A stretch of 64,000 nucleotides of DNA from assembly GCF_010731575.1 (NCBI RefSeq), contig NZ_AP022617.1:3534001-3598000 (forward strand). Reading direction: 5' to 3'. Positions 58,003 through 64,000 of this stretch are shown piece by piece. Below the pieces are notes generated by a model. It ran no database searches. It saw nothing but the letters and a program-made list of their open reading frames with translations, and was not told the origin of the DNA. Both the position numbers and the translations under genes were made by a program. Within the stretch, counting starts at the first letter, position 1, and the number at the start of each line of letters is the position of its first letter. Source of the stretch: Mycolicibacterium monacense. GTDB taxonomy: Bacteria; Actinomycetota; Actinomycetes; Mycobacteriales; Mycobacteriaceae.

Positions 58003-58644
58003 TCACCAGGCGTCCCAGTGCGCAAGCTGCTCGGCGGGAAGGCGCTTGGCCTTCTTGAAGTCGGTGCCCTTGGTGTAGGCGATCGGGAACAGCCCGGCCT
58101 GGCTGTAGCGGTCGAACGGGATGCCGAGCAGTTCGGCGGCCTGCTTCTCACCGTCGTTCAGCAGGTGCAGCGTCGTCCAGGCCGATCCGAGACCGCGGGA
58201 GCGCAGCGCCAGCATGAAGCTCCAGGCGGCGGGCAGCAGCGAACCCCAGAACGAGGCCGACATACCGGCGGGCGCGCCGTCGGGGCGACCTTCGAGGCAG
58301 GGGATCATCATCACCGGCACTTCGTGGAAGTGGTCGTTGAGGTAGCGGGCGGAGTCACTGACCAACTCCATGCGCTCGCCACGCACATCGTCGTAGTCGG
58401 GCTTGGGCAGGTCGAGGTAGGTGTTGGCGTTGACGCGGTAGATCTCGGCGAGCGCCTTCTTCTTCTCGGGGTCGGTGACGAAGACCCATTGCCAGCCCTG
58501 GGCGTTGGACCCCGTCGGGGCCTGTAACGCGAGTTCCAGGCATTCCATGACCACCTCGCGCGGCACCGGCTTCTCCAGGTCCAGTCGCTTGCGCACCGAA
58601 CGGGTGGTGGTCAGGAGTTCGTCGACAGACAGGTTCAGGGTCAT
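58003..58644 (-). CDS. Nitroreductase family FMN oxidoreductase
   Basis: A protein of 213 residues. TTRSVRKRLDLEKPVPREVV, LQAPTGSNAQGWQWVFVTD and ARYLNDHFHEVPVMMIP are typical, with the C-terminal GLGSAWTTLHLL and AGLFPIAYTKG holding FMN. Reduces nitro groups or quinones with NAD(P)H. ATG 58644 start. It lies between DUF1989 and dnaE2. The 288 bp before the next gene (57715-58002) show only a GTCAAA/TTTGAC inverted repeat near 57893-57925. Equivalent to Rv3368c. Confidence 0.9.
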   Translation of the reverse strand: MTLNLSVDELLTTTRSVRKRLDLEKPVPREVVMECLELALQAPTGSNAQGWQWVFVTDPEKKKALAEIYRVNANTYLDLPKPDYDDVRGERMELVSDSARYLNDHFHEVPVMMIPCLEGRPDGAPAGMSASFWGSLLPAAWSFMLALRSRGLGSAWTTLHLLNDGEKQAAELLGIPFDRYSQAGLFPIAYTKGTDFKKAKRLPAEQLAHWDAW

Positions 58645-58668
58645 GGCTCGAGGTTACCGACGCGGCCG

Positions 58669-61600
58669 TTAGCGGAAGTCGCGCGACTTCGACCCGACCC
58701 GCATGTCGAGCTTGCCGAGTTTGTCGGCGACGACGGTGACCGCACCGGTCGCGTTCTGCACGATGCCGCGGATCACCATCGCCGGCGCGGTCTGGGCCAG
58801 GCGTCGCTGCCGTGACCAGAGTTGCGGTGAACACACCACGTTGACCATCCCCGTCTCGTCCTCGAGGTTGAGGAACGTCACCCCCTGGGCGGTGGCCGGG
58901 CGCTGCCGGTGTGTCACCGCCCCGGCGACCAGCACCCGGGTGCCGTCGGGCACGTCGAGGAGCCGGCCCGCGGGGATGACGCCCATCGCGTCGAGGTTCT
59001 CGCGCAGGAACTGGGTGGGATAGCTGTCCGGGGACACCCCCGTCGCCCAGACGTCGGCGGCGGCCAGTTCGAGCTTGCTCATCCCGGGCAGCGACGGGAC
59101 CTGCCCGGCCGACCCCACCCCGGGCAGCCGGTCCGGCCGTTCGGCGGCCGCCGCGCCTGCCGCCCACAGCCCCTCGCGGCGGGTGACGCCGAAACAGCCC
59201 AGCGCGCCCGCGGTTGCCAGCGCCTCGGTCTGCGGCACCGAGAGCTGCACCCGGCCGGTGAGATCCAGCAGGCTTTCGAAGGGGCCGTTGGCTTTTCGCT
59301 CTTCTACGATCCGCTCGGCGAGGTCGTCACCGATGTGGCGGACGGCGCCGAGCCCGAGCCGCACCTCGGTCCCGGCGCTCTCCAGCGTCGCGTACGCGAG
59401 GCTGGCGTTCACGTCGGGGCCGTGCACGGTGACGCCGTGCCTGCGGGCATCGGCCACCAGCGACTGCGGTGAGTAGAAGCCCATCGGCTGCGCCCGCAGC
59501 AGCGCAGCGCAGAACGCCGCCGGGTGGTGCAGCTTGAACCATGACGAGTAGAACACCAGCGAGGCGAAGGACAGCGAATGGCTTTCGGGGAAGCCGAAAT
59601 TCGCGAACGCCTCCAGCTTGTCGTAGATCCGGTCGGCCACCTCGCCGGTGATGCCGTGCCGTTGGCGCATACCGTCGTAGAACCGGCCCCGCAGCCGCCG
59701 CATCTTCTCCGTCGACCGCTTCGACCCCATGGCGCGGCGCAGTTGGTCGGCCTCGGCGGCGGTGAACCCGGCGCAGTCGACGGCCAGTTGCATCAACTGC
59801 TCCTGGAACAGCGGCACCCCCAGCGTCTTTCGCAGCGCGTTCGCCATCGACGGGTGGTCGTAGGTGACGGGCTCTTCGCCGTTGCGACGCTTGATGTACG
59901 GGTGCACCGACCCACCCTGGATCGGCCCCGGCCGGATCAGCGCGACCTCGACCACCAGGTCGTAGAACACCCGCGGTTTCAGACGCGGCAGCGTGGCCAT
60001 CTGCGCCCGGGACTCCACCTGGAACACGCCGACCGAATCGGCGCGCTGCAGCATCTCGTAGACGGCGGGTTCGGACAGGTCCAGCTTGGCCAGGTCGACG
60101 TCGAGGCCCTTGTGTTCACGCACCAGGTCGATGCAGTAGTGCAGCGCCGAGAGCATGCCGAGCCCGAGCATGTCGAACTTCACCAGGCCGATGGCCGCGC
60201 AGTCGTCCTTGTCCCACTGCAGCACGCTGCGGTTGGCCATGCGGGCCCACTCGACCGGGCACACGTCGGCGATCGGCCGGTCGCAGATCACCATGCCGCC
60301 TGAGTGGATGCCCATGTGCCGCGGCAGATTCGAGATCTGCAACGCCAGATCGACCACCGGCTCGGGAATGCCCTCGATGTCCGGTGAGTCGGCCAGCCCG
60401 TTCCACTTGCTGAGCTGTTTACTCCAGGCGTCCTGCTGCCCCTGGGAGAAGCCGAGCGCCCGGGCCATGTCCCGGATGGCGCTGCGGCCGCGGTAGGTGA
60501 TGACGTTGGCGACCTGGGCGGCGTAGTCACGGCCGTAGCGGTCGTAGACGTACTGGATCGCCTGCTCACGCAGATCGGATTCGATGTCGATGTCGATGTC
60601 GGGCGGCCCGTCACGGGCCGGGGACAGGAACCGTTCGAACAACAGCTCGTTGGCGACCGGGTCCACGTTGGTCACCCCCAGCGCGTAGCAGACCGCGGAG
60701 TTGGCCGCCGAACCCCGCCCCTGGGCGAGGATGCCGTTCTCCTTGCAGAACCGGGTGATGTCGTGGACGACGAGGAAATAGCCGGGGAAGGACAGCTTTT
60801 CGATGACCCGCAGCTCGTGCTCGATCTGCGCGTAGGCCTGCGGCGCCCGTTCCGGCGGGCCGTAGCGGTTGCGGGCGCCGAGCATCACCAGATGCCGCAG
60901 CCAGCTGTCCTCGGTGTGCCCGGCGGGCACGTCGAACGGCGGCAGTTTCGGGGCGATCAGCGCCAGCCCGAACGCGCACTGCTCCCCCAGGTCGGCGGCG
61001 GCGGTGACGACCTGCGGGCAGTGCGCGAACAGCCGGGCCATCTCCTCCCCCGAGCGCAGATGCGAACCACCGAGCGGGGCGAGGTAGCCCGCGGCCTCGT
61101 CGATCGAGTGACGGGCCCGGATCGCGCCCATCGCCATCGCCAGCCTGCCGCGTGACGGTTCGGCGAAATGCGCTGCGGTGGTGGCCACGACGGTCAGGCC
61201 GAAGCGTGGTGCCAGCTCGGCCAGCGCGGCGTTGCGTTCATCGTCGAGGGGGTGGCCGTGGTGGGTCAGCTCCACGCTGACCCGGTCGCGGCCGAACCGG
61301 TCCACCAGGTCGGCGAGGGCTTTCTCGGCCGCCGCCGGGCCGCCCTCCGAGAGAGCTTGGCGGACATGGCCTTTGCGGCAGCCGGTGAGGATGTGCCAGT
61401 GCCCGCCGGCGGCCTCGGTGAGCGCGTCGTAGTCGTAGCGGGGCTTTCCCTTCTCGCCCCCGGCCAGATGCGCCTTGGCGATCTCGCGCGACAGCCGGCG
61501 GTAGCCCTCGGGTCCGCGGGCCAGCACCAGCAGGTGGGGGCCCGGTGGATCGGGCACCTCATTTCTTGCGGAGCGCGCGCCCATGCCCAGCGACAGTTCG

Positions 61601-61968
61601 GCGCCGAACACCGTGCGCATGTCGAGTTCCCTGGCGGCCTCGGCGAACCGGACGACCCCGTAGAGCCCGTCGTGGTCAGTCAGCGCGATGGCCCGCAGGT
61701 CAAGGCGGGCGGCCTCCTCGACGAGTTCCTCCGGGGTGCCTGCGCCGTCGAGGAAGCTGTACGCCGAGTGGGCGTGCAGTTCGGCGTACGGCACCGCGCC
61801 GCCCGAGCGCGGCAACTGCGGAGCCTGGTAGGCGCCGCGTTTACGCGACCACGCCGGGCTGTCGCCGCCGTCACCGGGAGGTTCGCGCAGAGACTCCCCG
61901 GCGCGGCGGGGCTTGCCGTTCAAGACCCGCTCGATCTCCGGCCATGTCGGCCCGTTGGAGAAACCCAC
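58669..61968 (-). CDS. dnaE2: Error-prone DNA polymerase DnaE2 (ImuC)
   Basis: A protein of 1099 residues, the inducible C-family polymerase for mutagenic translesion repair, acting with ImuA'/ImuB. The N-terminal PHP domain starts YAELHAHSAYSFLDGA; the polymerase active site includes PPDIDIDIESDLREQ, GRGSAANSAVCYALG and LGVPLFQEQLMQLA; an OB domain with VAGAVTHRQRPATAQG closes the chain. GTG 61968 matches the family N-terminus (FSNGPTW). TACACT at 61975-61980 lies 6 bp before it, so the mRNA is probably leaderless, under the SOS box. Equivalent to Rv3370c. Confidence 0.95.
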   Translation of the reverse strand: MGFSNGPTWPEIERVLNGKPRRAGESLREPPGDGGDSPAWSRKRGAYQAPQLPRSGGAVPYAELHAHSAYSFLDGAGTPEELVEEAARLDLRAIALTDHDGLYGVVRFAEAARELDMRTVFGAELSLGMGARSARNEVPDPPGPHLLVLARGPEGYRRLSREIAKAHLAGGEKGKPRYDYDALTEAAGGHWHILTGCRKGHVRQALSEGGPAAAEKALADLVDRFGRDRVSVELTHHGHPLDDERNAALAELAPRFGLTVVATTAAHFAEPSRGRLAMAMGAIRARHSIDEAAGYLAPLGGSHLRSGEEMARLFAHCPQVVTAAADLGEQCAFGLALIAPKLPPFDVPAGHTEDSWLRHLVMLGARNRYGPPERAPQAYAQIEHELRVIEKLSFPGYFLVVHDITRFCKENGILAQGRGSAANSAVCYALGVTNVDPVANELLFERFLSPARDGPPDIDIDIESDLREQAIQYVYDRYGRDYAAQVANVITYRGRSAIRDMARALGFSQGQQDAWSKQLSKWNGLADSPDIEGIPEPVVDLALQISNLPRHMGIHSGGMVICDRPIADVCPVEWARMANRSVLQWDKDDCAAIGLVKFDMLGLGMLSALHYCIDLVREHKGLDVDLAKLDLSEPAVYEMLQRADSVGVFQVESRAQMATLPRLKPRVFYDLVVEVALIRPGPIQGGSVHPYIKRRNGEEPVTYDHPSMANALRKTLGVPLFQEQLMQLAVDCAGFTAAEADQLRRAMGSKRSTEKMRRLRGRFYDGMRQRHGITGEVADRIYDKLEAFANFGFPESHSLSFASLVFYSSWFKLHHPAAFCAALLRAQPMGFYSPQSLVADARRHGVTVHGPDVNASLAYATLESAGTEVRLGLGAVRHIGDDLAERIVEERKANGPFESLLDLTGRVQLSVPQTEALATAGALGCFGVTRREGLWAAGAAAAERPDRLPGVGSAGQVPSLPGMSKLELAAADVWATGVSPDSYPTQFLRENLDAMGVIPAGRLLDVPDGTRVLVAGAVTHRQRPATAQGVTFLNLEDETGMVNVVCSPQLWSRQRRLAQTAPAMVIRGIVQNATGAVTVVADKLGKLDMRVGSKSRDFR

Positions 61969-61980
61969 CCCACGAGTGTA

Positions 61981-61996
61981 TCGAACACGCGTTCGA
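61981..61996. promoter_or_regulatory. SOS (LexA) box of dnaE2
   Basis: TCGAACACGCGTTCGA is a perfect TCGAAC-N4-GTTCGA site. It abuts the candidate -10 TACACT (61975-61980, minus strand) just upstream of the dnaE2 GTG, an ideal place for repression. Confidence 0.95.
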
Positions 61997-62054
61997 TGGT
62001 CGATGTCCGGCGGGCGCACGCGGACTGCGCTGCCGAACGGCGAGGTGACCTCTA

Positions 62055-62082
62055 CGATGTCCTTGCCTAGGGAAGGACATCG
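62055..62082. promoter_or_regulatory. Perfect 10-bp inverted repeat over the start region of the exported-protein gene
   Basis: CGATGTCCTT (62055-62064) and AAGGACATCG (62073-62082) are perfect complements around an 8-nt loop. TACGAT (62053-62058), a TANNNT -10 candidate, overlaps the left arm, and the likely ribosome site AAGGA is in the right arm, 4 bp before the ATG at 62087. It may be an operator or an RNA hairpin hiding the ribosome site. Confidence 0.45.
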
Positions 62083-62086
62083 GGGA

Positions 62087-63067
62087 ATGGCGTCACACAG
62101 GTACATCGGCTACGTCGGCGGATTGGCGGTCGCAGTCGGCGTGGGCGCCGCGGTCGCAGTCTCCGGCCAGGGCCTCGCGCACGCGGAGACCGAGTCGGCG
62201 TCGAGCGCCTCGGAGTCGGCGAGCGGTTCGGAGTCGTCGGGCTCCGTCGACGCCGGACCCGCGAAGCCACAAGCCGAACCGGATACCGAGGCCGACGAGA
62301 CCGACGACAGCACCGAGGACACTTCTGAGGACAAGCCCGACAAGGCTGGAGCCGACAAGCCGTCGCTGAGCCAGAAGCTCCGGCAGTCGGCGAAGGATTT
62401 CGAGGCCGAGCAGGTCGAGAAGCTGCGCAGCGTGTTCACGCTCCGCGCCGTCGAGAAGGATGCCGACGTCGAGCCGGTGGCCAAGCGCGACAGCGCATCC
62501 GACGATGCAGCCGCCGATGCTGACGAGGAAGCGCTCGAGGATGTGGCCGCACCGGCCCGCCTGGTCCAGGAACCCGCCGACGAGTCCGCTGACGAGTCGG
62601 TGTCCGCGGCCGCCGCCGCGCCGGTGCCGTGGAGCCCCGACCCGTTCCGGCCCGACGATCCGGACCCCCAGGACATGCCCGGTGCGGTCCTCACGCTGCG
62701 CGACCTGCTCATGGGTGCGGCCGGCCCGGAGTTCCGCCCCTACATCCGCGAAGGCGTCGAAGCGGTGTACCGCGGCAGCCAGATCGTGCCGTGGGTGAAC
62801 GTCGTCGTGCCCGCGTACAAGATCGTCCCGGCTTTCATCGAGGCCGCCCAGGGCAACAAGGCGGGCGCGCAGGTCATCATCAACGAACTGCTCAAGACCA
62901 CCGGCCCGGTGTCACTGCTGTACTACGGCTACGACCAGATCGCCGACCTCGCCAACATGGAGTACGAGGCGCGCCTGCTCAAGGAGCAGTTCTACAGCAC
63001 GGCGTGGGACACTCTGGACCCGCTGGCGCTGCTGCACGAGTACGGCGACCACGGCCTGCCCGGTTAG
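62087..63067 (+). CDS. Exported acidic protein of unknown function
   Basis: A protein of 326 residues. The N-terminus RYIGYVGGLAVAVGVGAAVAVSG is a signal peptide of a form common to large exported mycobacterial proteins, ending LAHAE near residue 36. A long Ser/Glu/Asp/Ala low-complexity region (about 37-210) follows, then an ordered C-terminal domain from about 205 (PGAVLTLRDLLMGAAGPEFRPYIREG, FIEAAQGNKAGAQVIINELLKTTGPVSLLYYGYDQIADL). I do not recognise the domain. Its stop overlaps the convergent stress-protein gene by 3 bp. Confidence 0.8.
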   Translation: MASHRYIGYVGGLAVAVGVGAAVAVSGQGLAHAETESASSASESASGSESSGSVDAGPAKPQAEPDTEADETDDSTEDTSEDKPDKAGADKPSLSQKLRQSAKDFEAEQVEKLRSVFTLRAVEKDADVEPVAKRDSASDDAAADADEEALEDVAAPARLVQEPADESADESVSAAAAAPVPWSPDPFRPDDPDPQDMPGAVLTLRDLLMGAAGPEFRPYIREGVEAVYRGSQIVPWVNVVVPAYKIVPAFIEAAQGNKAGAQVIINELLKTTGPVSLLYYGYDQIADLANMEYEARLLKEQFYSTAWDTLDPLALLHEYGDHGLPG

Positions 63068-63951
63068 GGCAGGTCTTCGGGCGTGAGTTGATCGCGCGGG
63101 ATGACCACCACCGGCACGTGCAGGACGCGCAGCATCTTGGCGGCCGTCGAGCCGAGGAACAGCCGTCGCGGTGCGCTCAACCGGCTGGAACCGACCATGA
63201 TGAGATCACCGTCGTGCCATTCCAGCTTGGCCACCGCGTCCTCGACGCCGCGCCCGTCGACGGTCAGCGAGGTCACCGGAATACCCTCGGGCAGACCGCG
63301 TTTCGCCGCTTCCAAGGTCTGGTTGGCGTGTTCGAGCGCCCGGTGCCGCACCGCGTCGACGTCACCGCGCAGCACCCCGAACGTCGGGTCGAGCGCCACG
63401 AGCGAGACCAGCCGCAGCGGTGTGCCCGCCGCCGAGCTGAACCGGACCGCGTGCTCGAGCAGCAGGTCCGCGCCCTCGCGGCGGCCGAGGGCGCACGTCA
63501 CCTCCCGGACGCGCTCGACCGGCGAGTCCCGGAGTCCGCGCGGCGCCACCGCGACGGGCATCGGCGCCGAGTGCAGCAGCTGGTTGACCACCGAGCCGAG
63601 CGTGTAACTGCCGGCCAGGCCACCGCCCGATCCCCCCACCACGATCGCGTCGGCGCCGAGCCGGCCCGCTTCGGTGATGAGCCCGTCGGCGGCGGAGTCG
63701 GTGAACACCAGATGGCTGTGCGCCGACACGTCGGCGGGCACCGACGCCATCGCATCGGCCAGCCACTTCTCGGCCTGACGGGCAAGCAGATCGTCGTGCT
63801 CACCGGTCGGAACCATGGCCGGCAGTGCCCGGTCGGACGGCAGCATGATGCAGATGTCGAGTTCGGCGCCGAGCGTGCGGGCCAGGCGGACGCCCAGCGC
63901 GAGTGCGTCCGCGCCACCGGGGGTGGCGAGATAACCGACGACCAACCTCAT
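63064..63951 (-). CDS. Tandem universal stress protein (two UspA domains)
   Basis: A protein of 295 residues with two UspA folds, about 1-145 and 150-290. Each ends with an ATP-site pattern: ADAIVVGGSGGGLAGSYTLGSVVNQLLHSAPMPV and GDLIMVGSSRLSAPRRLFLGSTAAKMLRVLHVPVVVIP. Start ATG 63951 begins right before the first strand; ATG 63969 is 18 bp upstream. Role under stress or dormancy is a family expectation. The gene ends against the exported-protein gene. Confidence 0.88.
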   Translation of the reverse strand: MRLVVGYLATPGGADALALGVRLARTLGAELDICIMLPSDRALPAMVPTGEHDDLLARQAEKWLADAMASVPADVSAHSHLVFTDSAADGLITEAGRLGADAIVVGGSGGGLAGSYTLGSVVNQLLHSAPMPVAVAPRGLRDSPVERVREVTCALGRREGADLLLEHAVRFSSAAGTPLRLVSLVALDPTFGVLRGDVDAVRHRALEHANQTLEAAKRGLPEGIPVTSLTVDGRGVEDAVAKLEWHDGDLIMVGSSRLSAPRRLFLGSTAAKMLRVLHVPVVVIPRDQLTPEDLP

Positions 63952-64000
63952 GACCGAACCACCGCCCATCTCGCACGTCCGGCGAACGCCGCGGATTCCA

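Noticed and set aside
57890..58030. Possible remnant coding stretch on the plus strand (DDDVVLAVASEFDRLTR)
   Set aside because: Short, no start or family match, and overlaps the nitroreductase end.

Overview
The window is chromosomal DNA of a mycobacterium, most likely a fast-growing Mycolicibacterium-type species. The evidence is very high GC with GTG as a frequent start, many 4-bp GTGA/ATGA stop-start overlaps, and long blocks in the same order as M. tuberculosis Rv3311-Rv3370: satS, add, deoA, cdd, sdhCDAB, sigJ, an aminotransferase, dacB1, trpS, metY, metX, a methyltransferase, the folD block, the mfpA conservon, trmL, a nitroreductase and dnaE2. Calls rest on reading translations and motifs; no database search was run.

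Layout. (1) 1-8437, minus: three large cyclase-homology/ATPase regulators, the first cut by the window edge. (2) 8551-13057: a YbaB-like protein and SatS, then the nucleoside salvage operon cdd-deoA-add on the minus strand. (3) 13288-16736: sdhCDAB, succinate dehydrogenase. (4) 16818-21388: AI-2E-type permease, a 42-residue membrane protein, a carboxymuconolactone decarboxylase-like gene next to the ECF41-type sigma factor SigJ, an acyltransferase and a small DUF732 protein. (5) 21442-26098: aldehyde dehydrogenase, Lrp-type regulator, class III aminotransferase and an SMP-30-like lactonase, probably amine or amino acid catabolism. (6) 26252-32595: DacB1, nitronate monooxygenase, a guanidine-III riboswitch with a Gdx/SugE exporter, a frameshifted YihY gene, TrpS, exonuclease III and a hydrolase. 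(7) 32605-41696: monomeric isocitrate dehydrogenase, then the SAM-IV riboswitch with metY-metX and a methyltransferase, followed by DUF3017-folD, an Old Yellow Enzyme and a membrane protein. (8) 41740-49515: an FHA-ABC transporter of the Rv1747 type, an AraC regulator, a rhomboid-like protein, a frameshifted hydrolase, a transglutaminase-like protein, and a cluster of three exported proteins with a haemophore-like one in the middle. (9) 49527-53984: the conservon kinase-roadblock-DUF742-GTPase-MfpA. (10) 54176-63951: a methyltransferase, a 13E12/DUF222 HNH gene beside trmL, DUF1989, a nitroreductase, SOS-controlled dnaE2, an exported acidic protein and a tandem universal stress protein.

Control visible in the sequence: two riboswitches (SAM-IV, guanidine-III), a perfect mycobacterial SOS box at dnaE2, an ECF41-type promoter at the carboxymuconolactone decarboxylase gene beside sigJ, and a candidate Lrp operator region. 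Several genes appear to have leaderless starts. Three related long palindromes (16748, 24998, 26100) and one different one (38340) lie at gene ends.

There are no rRNA or tRNA genes, CRISPR arrays, prophage or IS transposases that I could recognise. The only mobile-type locus is the 13E12/DUF222 gene, flanked on its far side by a degenerate fragment of the trmL 5' end. No stretch over 300 bases lacks a gene; the largest gaps (13058-13287, 48088-48344, 56254-56468, 57715-58002, 53985-54175) are promoter or spacer regions, described where something could be seen.
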